From positions 682,001 through 746,000 of the forward strand of contig ML679973.1 of assembly GCA_007922225.1 (NCBI GenBank): a stretch of DNA of 64,000 bases, given 5' to 3'. The position numbers were made by a program, and so were the translations under genes. Below, piece after piece: positions 1 through 32,600 of this stretch. Numbering within the stretch: position 1 is the stretch's first letter; the number at the start of each line of letters is the position of its first letter. The stretch comes from Emydura subglobosa. Lineage: Eukaryota; Chordata; Testudines; Chelidae. The notes under the pieces were generated by a model. That model made no database searches, was not told the DNA's origin, and was given only the letters and a program-made list of their open reading frames with translations.

Positions 1-171
1 GGACCTGCCCTGCCCTCCCCCGGGATCCCGACTCCCGGGGGGGGCGCCGGTCACGGCCCGGCCGCCTTGTGTCCCCGCTGGGACACCCGACCTTCCCCGG
101 CGCAGCCTCGCTCCAGCGACCGGACCGGACCGGACCGGACCGGCCGGGTTCGGCGTCGGTCGCCGCCCCCC
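1..171 (+). promoter_or_regulatory. CHD4: GC-rich edge of probable CHD4 CpG-island promoter
   Basis: This stretch is very GC-rich and CpG-dense, with a CGGAC pentamer repeated about four times near 120-141, and it stops at an assembly gap. It lies about 1 kb upstream of the first CHD4 coding exon on the same strand. That is where the CpG-island promoter and noncoding first exon of CHD4 would be expected. No TATA box or start site can be placed. The role is inferred from position and composition only. Confidence 0.4.
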
Positions 172-823
172 NNNNNNNNNNNNNNNNNNNNNNNNNNNNN
201 NNNNNNNNNNNNNNNNNNNNNNNNNNNNNNNNNNNNNNNNNNNNNNNNNNNNNNNNNNNNNNNNNNNNNNNNNNNNNNNNNNNNNNNNNNNNNNNNNNNN
301 NNNNNNNNNNNNNNNNNNNNNNNNNNNNNNNNNNNNNNNNNNNNNNNNNNNNNNNNNNNNNNNNNNNNNNNNNNNNNNNNNNNNNNNNNNNNNNNNNNNN
401 NNNNNNNNNNNNNNNNNNNNNNNNNNNNNNNNNNNNNNNNNNNNNNNNNNNNNNNNNNNNNNNNNNNNNNNNNNNNNNNNNNNNNNNNNNNNNNNNNNNN
501 NNNNNNNNNNNNNNNNNNNNNNNNNNNNNNNNNNNNNNNNNNNNNNNNNNNNNNNNNNNNNNNNNNNNNNNNNNNNNNNNNNNNNNNNNNNNNNNNNNNN
601 NNNNNNNNNNNNNNNNNNNNNNNNNNNNNNNNNNNNNNNNNNNNNNNNNNNNNNNNNNNNNNNNNNNNNNNNNNNNNNNNNNNNNNNNNNNNNNNNNNNN
701 NNNNNNNNNNNNNNNNNNNNNNNNNNNNNNNNNNNNNNNNNNNNNNNNNNNNNNNNNNNNNNNNNNNNNNNNNNNNNNNNNNNNNNNNNNNNNNNNNNNN
801 NNNNNNNNNNNNNNNNNNNNNNN
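172..823. other. Assembly gap (652 N)
   Basis: This is a run of unknown bases. GC-rich sequence precedes it, and ordinary intron-like sequence follows. The noncoding first exon and transcription start of CHD4 probably fall inside it, because neither is visible outside. Open frames drawn across it mean nothing. Confidence 0.98.
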
Positions 824-1156
824 CCCCCAGCACTGGGTCCAGCTTGGCAGCCCATCGCCAGGGCTTGGACGCGGTTACCAGGAGCCAGCCCTTGGGTGCT
901 GCTTCGCATGAAGTGACTTCATGACCCAGTTTAATTCCCTGTTACAAAACCACTCTCCTCATGACCCTCGACCAGGGCCCAGTCTCGGCATTTTCACTCT
1001 CCCCATTCAGCCCGTGTGTGGGGGACCTCACATCTCTAAGAGTCCTACAGATGTCCTTTAAAGCCGTCTTGGTCATCTCTCGGGCAGGGTCAGTACCTGT
1101 GGCTCCGGGTTCATGCGGATCATCCTAGCTAACGTTCTTTCTGTTTTTCCATTAAG
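824..1156 (+). other. CHD4: CHD4 5' intron remnant
   Basis: No gene is seen here. The stretch ends in a pyrimidine-rich tract and AAG acceptor directly before the exon carrying the CHD4 start codon. It is read as the 3' part of the intron between the hidden noncoding exon and coding exon 1. Confidence 0.5.
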
Positions 1157-1230
1157 ATACTGGCCTGACTGGCAGGAAAGAGACAAGGCTACAGAAACTG
1201 CCTGAGCCCAGGTACCCCAATTTGGAGGAC
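1157..1230 (+). other. CHD4: CHD4 5' UTR part of the first coding exon
   Basis: After the acceptor ending at 1156, 74 untranslated bases precede the ATG at 1231. This ATG is chosen because the protein then begins MASGIGSPSPCS, the conserved CHD4 N-terminus. A further upstream noncoding exon is expected. Confidence 0.75.
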
Positions 1231-22178
<20,948 letters not shown>

Positions 22179-22690
22179 GTCCCTGGCTTGGTACTGTTGA
22201 CCTCTCAACCAAGCTGAAATGATCCCTCTTCACACTGTACCCCTCCTCTGCCTGACGTTCCTGATCGGGTGCTGTTCCCCTTGCTGGACGTTGCTGCGCC
22301 GGCCTCCTGGGGGGAGAGGAAACTCCTTCCTCTGCAGCCAGCCCACGCAAGCAAGGAGTGTGCTGGCACGAGAGGAGACATGGACTCTGTACATAGTGAC
22401 CGGAGGCCCCAGTGCCACGTCCTGTTACACAGAATCCTGGCTGCACTGCTCGCTGCCGCAGCCTGGAGTTCCACGTTTTTTTGTTTTAATCTTATTTTAA
22501 GTTTGTTTACGAAGATGAGTGTACAGATGAGACCAAGCAAAAGCCAGGACAGAGACACAGCTACCTCCATCAAGATCGTTTTTAATACAAAAACTGACTG
22601 GACTTGTCCACCAATAAACAGCTAAAAAAGACAAAAAAAAATCTTGATAAAACCTGAAAAATAAAGGTTTCCTTGTATTTTATTCTGTTG
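22179..22690 (+). terminator. CHD4: CHD4 3' UTR with two polyadenylation signals
   Basis: The untranslated tail follows the TGA at 22176-22178. Canonical AATAAA hexamers occur at 22613-22618 and 22660-22665, followed by TG/T-rich sequence (TTGTATTTTATTCTGTTG). Cleavage is expected roughly 10-30 bases after either signal. Confidence 0.75.
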
Positions 22691-23087
22691 TTTTTAGTTA
22701 GCTGTAGCAAGAGCGGGGAGGGAAGAGAGGAAATAGCCCAAGATAAGTTTAAAAAAAAAAACAAAAAACCCTGCCTAGGTTGGCTTTCCTGTGATCACTG
22801 CTACTTCTGTGCCCTTCTGTGGCATGGTACAGGGGCTAGGTCCTTGGTGTCGTGTAGCATAAGCCTTGTTCTGTGCTCAGTAAAGAAGGGAAGAATTTAG
22901 AGGCTCCCAGGCAGGCGCAGTTTTGCTGCTGTTACTTCCTTTCCACTCCTGGCAGTGCTCAGTGCAGAGCTGTTCTGCTAATGCTCGGGTAATGATGGGT
23001 TGTCAGACAGCGGTGGCTCGGTCGGGGCCCCCGTGCCTGTGTTTTCTGTGCCTTTACAAATGCGGAGCAAAAGTGGCCGCTTTCCAG

Positions 23088-23150
23088 GGGTATGTCTACA
23101 CGGCAATGAAAACCGGCCGGGGTCCTGTGCTAGCTGACGCAGGCTAAGGG
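23088..23150. mobile_element. Truncated MITE end between CHD4 and NOP2
   Basis: GGGTATGTCTACACGGCAA resembles the GTCTACAC-type ends of the other short DNA transposons here and is followed by a short GC-rich piece. The opposite end is not seen, so it looks like a fragment. It lies in the roughly 0.5-kb spacer before the NOP2 promoter. The spacer from about 22690 otherwise shows nothing recognisable. Confidence 0.4.
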
Positions 23151-23324
23151 CCTGGGGTAGAGTAAGGCCACACTTCCACGCCCCTTACAGCTGGCCAGAC
23201 CCGCGCCGACGCCGCAGCGAGCCAAGCTGCCGAACCGAGCCGAGCCAGGCCCGCCCCTGGGGTGGGAAGGGGCTCGGGTCTGGTGCCCATGTCCCTCCCT
23301 GCCGGGGGTGGGAGGGAGGAGTTA

Positions 23325-23533
23325 GGCTGGCCAATCATGGAGTAGGGAGAGCAGGCTCTAGCCAATGGCGGGGAGGGGGAGGAGAGACGTCTGGCCAATC
23401 GCAGGGCGGGACGGGGGGGGGAGGTGAGCCTGCGTTGTAGGGGCGGAAGAAGGGCTGCGCCGAGTCCTCCTCTGGGCGGAAGTAGCCGCGCGCCGCGCGC
23501 ACACACACGCACGTGGCTGGCTGCGGCTGGGAG
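23325..23533 (+). promoter_or_regulatory. NOP2: NOP2 CpG-island promoter with three CCAAT boxes and ETS-like sites
   Basis: CCAAT occurs at 23331-23335, 23362-23366 and 23395-23399, each in a GCCAAT context typical of NF-Y. The spacing is 31 and 33 bases, about three helical turns. CGGAAG ETS/GABP-type cores follow at 23444-23449 and 23477-23482. There is no TATA box. A noncoding exon may end at 23533, where GAG is followed by GTAGGT, and splice to the coding exon at 23674. The start site is not determined, and factor binding is inferred from motifs. Confidence 0.7.
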
Positions 23534-23685
23534 GTAGGTGCGGAGCAGAGCGGGGCAGCGCGCGCGGGGTCCTGCCGGCGGCCTGGGGCCTGGGGCGCTG
23601 CGCTGAGGGGAGGCCGTGGGGGGAGGGGCGGGGGGGCTGGTTTCCCTCACCTCCGTCTCCTGCCCCCCCGCAGGCGAGCGGCGCC

Positions 23686-26600
23686 ATGGGGCGCAGGCTG
23701 GACGTGCTGCGGAAGGAGAAACGCGGCCCCGGGCGCAAAGCCCGCAAACAGAAGGGGGCGGAGGTCGAGTTAGCCAGGTTCCTGCCCCCAGGTAAGTGAC
23801 ACCCGGTCCCGGTACCTGCCCCTGCGGCGGGATGCAGCCCCTGTCCCGGCCCCTCCCGAGGTGCTGGCTGCCCTTCTCCCCAGCCCCTCGGAGCTGTGCG
23901 CGCCCCGGCCGCGGCCCCACAACCTCACAGCATCTCCTGGCCCACCTCCTCCTCGCCTGGCCCAGGCTGGCCATCCACCACACCCGGGAGAGGAGGCGCC
24001 CGGCGACTGGGGGGGCCTATTTCCGCGCCTCCGTCCGATCCCGTGTCCGGGCACAGCTCCTCTGGGCCTCGTCCGCTGACTGACTCCTTGGCTACCTTCG
24101 AGGAGCAGCGGGCGCGGTCCGGGGTCCTCTGCTCAGCGTCCCCCTCAGGTTCCCTCCGTCTAGCCCTTTGACCTTCACGCCCGTCCCTGTTTTTTCATGT
24201 GTTGTCCCCCATAATTGAGTCCGGGTTCTGTGGCTCCTCCCCTCAGACTGCAGGAGGAGATTTCAGATATAGGTGGGTTTTTGCCTGCCCATGCCCTGGA
24301 GCTCAAACAGTCCCAGCTAAGTGAGGTGTCTTTGTTTCTGTATCCTTTTCTGCATCCCTCCTCCCAACACACAGTCACATCTGTAAGGGCTTCTATACCG
24401 GGACATCATCTCCTTGGTTGTCCTGCTTCTCCTGTTACTGGTTTCTTAATTTCCTGTCATCTTTTGTTTGTTCCTAGCTACTGACAACAGTGGGAAAAAA
24501 TTATCCAGCCATGCACGAAAAAGGTGAGTGTACAAGTACACCAATGAGTTTCTCCTCTAGCGAGGGTAGGATCCAGGGCACTGGTTACAATCTGGCATCC
24601 CGAGGTCAGAGTGTTGCTGTGGTTCAGAGGGAGTTGTTAAGATCTCTGGTGTAAGAGTTTATCTGTTCATTTATTATTTTGTTCACTTTTCCATATGATT
24701 TCAGGGCTGCAAAGAGGCAAATGGGGTCAGGAAAACCCCAAGCTAAGAAGAATCTGCTTCTGCTAAAGAAGCCCCCAGGTGAGGGGGGAATGGATGACAC
24801 CAGGGCAGGTATGTGTTTAACTTCAATCTAATAAAAGCATTTCCCTAATGAAGAGTCCTGCACATTTGAAAGCTCTTAGCTCGATCCCGATGTGTTTTAA
24901 TGCCGTTTTCATCACTTTCATCCCCAGCCGTGAGAAGAGTAGGAGTCTGGCATAGCTCAAGTCCTTTTAAGGAGTGGGCATCTTTCTGCTGCCCGCACCT
25001 GACTCCAGGGTACTGTGGGCATCTTTTGTAGCTAGGGTTGTAAACACATTAAGAAGGGCCCTGTGACCATAGCAACTTAATTTTGACTCAAAGTAAAGTT
25101 TTAAAACTACATCTCCTCAGTAACACTGGCCACTGTGAGCACAGCAGATTTGTCTTCTGATTTTTGTGCTGGTTCCCCATAAAATACAGCTTCAAATGCA
25201 AAGATTTCAGTTCTCCACCTCAAGGTGCTCAATGACCTGGGCGCAGGAAACTTAAAAGATCTCTGAATGATCTGGGCATTTTTGGGGACTATTCCAAAAG
25301 TGTAGCGAGAGAGAGAGAGAGAGCGTACGTCTCTCAGAGTCCAAGAACCACTTAATAATAAGGGGAATGAAGAGTTTATATTTACACTGCAGTTGGGAGC
25401 GAGCCTCCCAGCCCGGGTAGACAGGCTAGTGCTAGCTCTGCTCACTCTTGCTTGCTAAAAATAGCTGTGCAAACATTGCAGCACAGGCAGTGGCTCAGGC
25501 TAGCTGCCCAAGTTGGAGCCTGCTCGTCGTCCTGGGTCTGAGCTGGGGTGGTTGGTCCGAGCCTCTATCCATGCTGCAGTGTACGCCCTGCTATCTTTAC
25601 TAGCGCCTGGGCTGGGAGGCACATTCCCAGCTGCAGTGTAGACCTACACAAAGATCACATCCCAACCAAGATCACAACCTCTTGTGCAAAACAATGTACA
25701 AACACCGTGAAAATCACTCCCTGACTCAGAGTTTACAATCTAAATAACTGAGACGAACAAAAATACTGTGATCCCCATTTTACATACTGGGAATTGAGAC
25801 AAGTTCAGAGAGACGGCGTCTGTGGTAATGTCAGGAGCTGAACCCAGATAACCAGAGTCCCAATCCAGTGCTGCCTTCTACAAAACCATCCTTTCTTTAA
25901 CCACTGTAAGCCTCACTATTTTTCATTGTAAGTGTAGGACCTTCTGTGACCTGCCTTCACTAATAAAAACTCATAGCACATCATACATTTAAAAAAAAAA
26001 AAAAAAAAAGATTTTCCCCCTTGGAAAAAGGAAGGAAGGGAGAAAGGAACAACTGCCCGTAACCAATGTTAGTTGCTGCACTTAATGCGTTATGAAATGT
26101 GCTCCGATGTTATGCTGGTAGCATAAGAATCTAAATAACGTGGAATTACCCAAGAGAAATGTCATAACAAATAAATAGAATTTTTAAAAGTCAGTATCAA
26201 ATCTCTTGATTTTTGGGAAAGTGGGGGTTGGTATCATAGCCTCATTGTGTGTAAGGAAACTGACATACAGAGAATTAACTTGCCCTTGTAGCTAGGAATT
26301 AGAATGCAGAATTCCCAGCTCTCTCATTTTGCACTGAATAGGACAAGATGGTTTTGAGGGTCGTTATGAATCATTAACCTTTTCTTCTGTCTGCAGCTGC
26401 AGAGCAGCCATCACCGCAAAAGGGAGAAAAACGCAGAGGGCCAGGGAAAAGAGCCTCTCACCCCCCTCAACTTGGCTTCAGTGACAGCAGCTCACCCTTG
26501 CTAACTCCAGCCATCACTGTGATCAAGAGATCACGGCCTGCCGGGAATAATGAAGGGGAGAGTTTGGAGTCCAGTGACAGTGAGGGAGACGGGGTTGCGG

Positions 26601-29600
26601 ATGCCTGGGAGAGTCTGGAGGATGATGGGAGCAATGAGGAGATGGTGGATGATTACGGAGCCTCGTCCTCTGAGGAAGAGGAGGTAGGAACCTCTGACTT
26701 CGATGTCACAGTAAACACTTGAGACTTCTCCAGCTGGGGGTAGTGTGGGGTTGAGGCAGCAGGACCTTATTCCTGCAGATGAAGGAGGCCTGGGGTGGAT
26801 AGGGGGAGTTGAGAAATCTCAAGAGTGGTGGGGCGGGGGGGTCCAGACATAAAATACTTTTTCCTGCCTTCACCTACGGCTGGTATGTACGTGCTCTCGA
26901 ATGGAATGAGTGGGTTTTACAGGGGCGGGAATGGGGATGGCAGGAAGTTGTCATCTGATGCCAGTCTCATTACTCTCCTATGACGCTTTTAGCTGCTGCC
27001 CATTGAACAAGCTGCCCAGAAGCAGAAGTCTGGCAGGTGAGGATTCCAGGTGCTGGAGGCCAGCAGGTTTTCCTGGGATGGGGTGAGGCTGTGTCGACGT
27101 CTCTGCCATGGACAGGAATTTTCCAATATTCCAAGTCCAGAAGGGGGGGGCTTCTGTGATCATCTAATCTGACCTCCTGTATAGCACAGGCCTAAAATAA
27201 TTCCTAGAGCATGTTCTGTAGATAAACATCCAATCTTGATTTAAAAATTACCGGTGGTGGAGAATCCACCATAACCCTTGGTCAGTTGTTCTAATGGCTA
27301 ATTATTCTCACCGTTAAAAATGTACGCCTTGTTTCCAGTCTGGATTTGTCTAGCTTCAACTTCCAGCCATTGGATTGTGTTATGCCATTCTCTGCTAGAT
27401 TGCAGAGCCCATTATTAAATATTTGTTCCCCATGTAGACACTTACAGACTGTGATCAAGTCACCCTTTAATTGTCTTTAAGATAAATACATAGTCAAAGA
27501 GCTCCGTTACTGTAAGGTGGGTTTTCTAATCCTTTCATCATTCTCATGGCTCTTCTCTGAACCCTCCAATTTATAAACATCCTTCTAGAACTATGGGCAC
27601 CAGACTTGGACACAGTATTCTGGGTTTGGAGCGTCTCTTCTTCTCTGGGGGAGGGAGAGAGCAGATGAGAGGTTCCCATGCTTAAATGCAAAGCCTTCCC
27701 TCCCTTGTGCTCAGGGAAGGTCTCAGCGAGGATGACAGTGAAGAAGAAGAAGAAGAAGAGCGGGTGAGTGGCCCAAGCATGGGGCAGGAGAAAGAGGAGG
27801 ACACGGACCTGCAGCTCAACATGGAGACAGATGAGAAGTTTCTGTTGCCCAGTAGTGAGGTGATGGAGAAAGAGAATATCCTTCCCTGTTACATGTGTAT
27901 GGCACACACAAGCCGGGTACATGGCATAGCTGACCACCCACACTCTTGCACAGAACCATGCTGGGTTGTACATGTGCATTGCATAGCGGAGGTGTGTTGG
28001 TTATGATAGGCTACACTAGTGTATGTGTTAGATCACACTTGTATGTTGCAGGGGGGTGGACCAGAACACTCCAGCATGTCACCTGTTAGACCACACTTGT
28101 GCGTAACAGAGCAGAGGCATTTGTGACACCATGTGTATAGCCTGAAAGTCATGAAGCACAGGTAGCTGTGCATTGCATGTCACGGGTGTACACACACGTG
28201 CACAATATTCACGTTTGAGCAATACCCAGGTACGTGTGACTCTTTTTTCTTGATTCCTTAACTGCCTCATCACCAGCTGAGCCACTTGACCTGCACCTCA
28301 TTCATCAGCGTATCAAGGACAATGTGGAGGTGCTGCAGGACTTCAAAGTGAAGCGGGAAGAGGGGCGTGCCCGACAGGAGTACCTTGCCCTGCTGCGCCA
28401 GGACCTCGCTGCCTACTATTCCTACAGTGACTTTTTGCTCAAGAAGCTCATGGAGCTCTTCCCTCTCCCTGAGGTATGAACACAGGCTGGGTGAATCCAG
28501 ATGCATACCTGGATGCACCCAGCCAATCTCCACACTGACTGGGGTTCACACATCTGCCCACTCCCTTCCCAGATAGGGGCCTGAATTTCTTGTTGCCTTC
28601 CCCAGTTCTCTCTCTCATTCTCTTTTCTCTCCTCCTTCCCCTGGCGTATCTCTAATTAAGAAAGGGGGAAGAAAGTGATCTGGGCAATTACAGAGCTTGT
28701 AGGGTGACCTCAGTAGCATGCGGAGCTTTAGAACAGATTGTGAAGAAAAGAATAATTAAATTAACGGAGGTAAATGGTCAAAGGGATGTAATGCAGTGAG
28801 GGTTTACCAAAGGTAGATCATGCCAGACTAAACAGATCTCCTCCTTTGAGTTTTTTTTTTTGTTAAGATAAGGGAAGTGCAGTAGATGTAATATACTTGG
28901 GCTTCAGTAAAGCCTTTGACATAGTGCCACTTTGGATGTTGTTAGTTAATTTAAGATGGGAGCAGTATAAGCATTGTAAGGTGGATAAGGAACTGGCTAA
29001 AGCAGAGAAGGCAACGAGTTGTGCTGAAAGGTGAACTATCGGACTGGAGGGAGGTAACTGGTGGAGTTCCTCAAGGATTGGTTTTGGGACTCGTATTTAA
29101 TTATTAATGACTTTGGCACAAAAAATAGAATACTAATGAAATTTACTGCTGATAAAGTTGGGAGATGTAGTCAATACAGAGGAGGTTCTGAATGTCATAC
29201 AGGAACAGGATGACCTTGAAGACTGGAGTAACAGAAATGGGAAGAAATTGAATAGCACAAAGTACAAGTTCATGCACATACGGTCTAATAAGATTTCTGC
29301 TATAAGCTGGGAGCTCAGCAGTTGGAAGCCACAAAGGAGATTGAGTTGGGTGTGTGGGTCGATCACAGGATGACTCTAAGCCACCAATGTGATGCGACGG
29401 TGAAAAAGGCAAATGGGATCCTAGGTCGTGTCATTTCCAGTAGAGAGAGAAAAGCATTAATGCCATTATACAAGGCACTGGCAAGGCCTCGTTTGGAATA
29501 CTGTGTACAACTCTGGTCACCCCTGGTCAAGAAAGATTAGTTTAAACTGGAACAGGTGTACATAAGAACTACTAGGATGATCAGGGAAATGTAGGGCCTA

Positions 29601-32600
29601 CTTTCTGAGAGGAGACTGGAAGGGTTTGACTTGTTTGTTCTAACAAAACAAAAGCTGCGAGGGGATATGGTGTGTCTCTACAGATTCATAGGGGGGTATA
29701 GACCAGGGAGGGTGAAAAGCTATTTAAGCTAAAGGATAACGTTGGCACAGAACAAATGTATGTAAACTGGCTGTGAAGAAATTCAGGTTGGAAGTTTTCT
29801 AACCGTTAGAGGAGTGAGGTTCTGGAACAGCCTTTAGAAGTTTTTGGGGGAATCGAGAGAGAGAAATTTATCAGTGGGATTATATGGTGAGGTGCAGGGC
29901 CCAGAAGCCCTGGGGGTTCCTTCTGGTTCATGTCAGATGTTTCTGAAATCTCATGCTTCAGGATTTCAGCTGGTCACCTGCAGGGGTCAGGAAGGGACAC
30001 CCTCCCTGGCAATGCATTCTGGGTTTTTTAATCTCCTTCCTCTGGCCCAGGTGCTTGGCTGGCTGGTTCTTGCTACATGTTCAGAGTCTTAACTGATACC
30101 CATATGTGAGTTTGGGAAGGAATTTCAGATTAGCAGTGACCTGGTCGAGACGGGGGTTGCCTTCCTTAGCAGCATATGGGTGCAGTCAATTGCCAGGATT
30201 ATCTGGTTATACCTCACTTAATCATTTCCTTGCCACTGCACAGGCCTTGGGCACTGGCGCACTTGGTCCTTCCTATTCTCTGTCTGCTGCACATAATAGT
30301 CTGGTCTCCTGACAGTTGTAATGCTTTGCTCTCATTTTGGTGGTTGGGGTAATGTGTGAGTGCTGGGTGGTGTTGGTGACTTGTGATGTACAGGAAGGCA
30401 GACTAGATGATCTGGGGGGCCCTTCTGGCCTTAAACTCTGACTTTATCTCCAGCTGGTTAACTTCTTGGAATCGAACGAGGTTCCTCGACCCGTGACCCT
30501 TCGTACCAACACATTGAAAACACGGCGGCGAGATCTGGCACAGGTGAGCAAAGCACCACGGACCCTTGACCTCTGTCCCAGCTGTGGCGCAACGGTCTCA
30601 CCCCTGTGTCTTCATCCTTCAGGCTCTGATTAATCGTGGTGTGAATCTCGACCCCCTGGGGAAGTGGTCGAAAACTGGGCTTGTTGTCTACGACTCTTCT
30701 GTGCCCATCGGTGAGAAACTGACTCCCCTTTCACGGGGCTGAGCTGACTGACTCACTTTTTTGGCTGCTTCTCCTCTTCTCATGGCTGTTTCTTCAACCC
30801 CACTCCCAAGGTGCCACCCCTGAGTACCTGGCCGGACACTACATGCTACAGGGTGCTTCCAGCCTCCTCCCTGTCATGGCTCTGGCCCCCCAAGAGAACG
30901 AACGCATCCTGGACATGTGCTGTGCCCCAGGAGGCAAGACCAGCTACATAGGTACTGGACTGGAGGGTGGGGAGATGAGGGAGGACCAAGGCTGTGGAGT
31001 TTGGGAGGAGAGCCTGGGGAAAGAGGTCTATTGGGACACCTTGGGGACAGGGAAATACGGGGCGCTGGAGGGTGGGTTGCTTGGTAGGAAGGTGAGACAG
31101 TGAGAGGTCCATGGGAGAAGGGGGTATTTTACTCCTCGCTTACTGGGAGTGGGGGAGGTTTACGTTGTCTGGGTCTTGATGTAACCCCTTCATGACCTGG
31201 CAGCTCAGCTGATGAAGAACACAGGCGTGATTCTGGCCAATGACAGCAATGCAGAGCGGCTGCGCAGCGTGGTGGGGAACCTGCACCGTCTGGGAGTCAC
31301 CAATGCTGTCCTGAGCCACTGTGATGGGCGCCAGTTCCCCAAGGTACGCAGCCGCTGGGTTGTTTCATGGGTGCTGTGTCTGTCGCAAGTCTTCGAATCC
31401 AGCTGTGCTCCCCTTGACTGTGTGCGCAGTGGGTGGGGGACTCACAAGAAAGGAATGCCCACGGGGCAGGGGAGAGGACAATGGGGCATCTCTATCTCCC
31501 CCCTCGCCCCCCTTCTGATGTCATGTTGTCCTGTCCATGTGGAATTGAGGCCAAGACCTTTCTCTTGCCATCCGCCTCTAGGTGCTGGGTGGATTTGACC
31601 GTGTCCTGCTCGATGCTCCCTGCAGCGGCACAGGTGTCATCTCTAAGGACCCTGCTGTCAAAACCAACAAGGTGAGCAACCTGGGCAGGGACAGCTCAGG
31701 AGAGGGGAGAAGGAGCGTGGTTGACTTGTGGCATAGGATATAGAGTGAGAGGTGAACTTGTCTGCAGGTTATGGAAGAGGGGGGGTTCTGGACACCTTTG
31801 TCCTTGCACCAAGATGTCTGGACCAGAGAGACCTGAAGAAATTGACCTTTCCCCCTCGCACGCACTGTTCTGGGCACAGATTTCAGCATAGGAGCCCACC
31901 TGAGTCCTGCTAACTCACCACGTGTGGCGCTTGCTCTCGTCACACTTCCACTGTCAGGCGGTGCAGAGTGCTAGGCTGGGGAAGGAGTTGGACCAGCATC
32001 TTTCAAAAGTTCTAACCCCCTCTTGTCTGTCTCAGGATGAGAAGGACGTCCTGCGTTGTGCTCACCTGCAGAAGGAGCTGATTCTCAGTGCTATCGACTC
32101 AGTCAACGCTGCCTCGGAGACGGGGGGCTACGTAGTGTACTGTACCTGCTCCATACTGGTGAGTTCCCTTAGGGTGCCGGACGTCTGGCCCGTGTGGGGC
32201 GGGAGCTCTCACTCGGGGAGTCTCCACAGCGTCCGTCTCTAATGCTTGATCTCTGGCAGGTTGAAGAGAATGAGTGGGTTGTGGATTATGCCCTGAAGAA
32301 ACGCAACGTTCGCTTGGTGCCCACAGGGCTCGACTTTGGCAAGGAAGGATTCGCCAGGTGTGTTAAGTCTCTGGGGGCGGTGAGGAGGGAAGCTTGCTTT
32401 GTTTATAACCCTCTGACTTCACTAGGAAAATTAATATTTCCTTCTTCTCTCTTCCCTTTAGGTTCAAGGACCGTCGCTTCCACCCATCCCTCAAATCCAC
32501 CCGGCGTTTCTACCCTCACACCCACAACATGGATGGGTTCTTCATCGCCAAGCTCAAGAAATTCTCCAATGCCATCCCCAAAATGCAGAAAGGTAATTGA

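Noticed and set aside
67..924. Long frames at the left end
   Set aside because: They run through 652 unknown bases and have no evidence.
23144..23983. 279-codon minus-strand frame in the NOP2 CpG island
   Set aside because: It is Arg/Pro/Gly-rich low complexity across the promoter and first exon; stop codons are rare there for compositional reasons.
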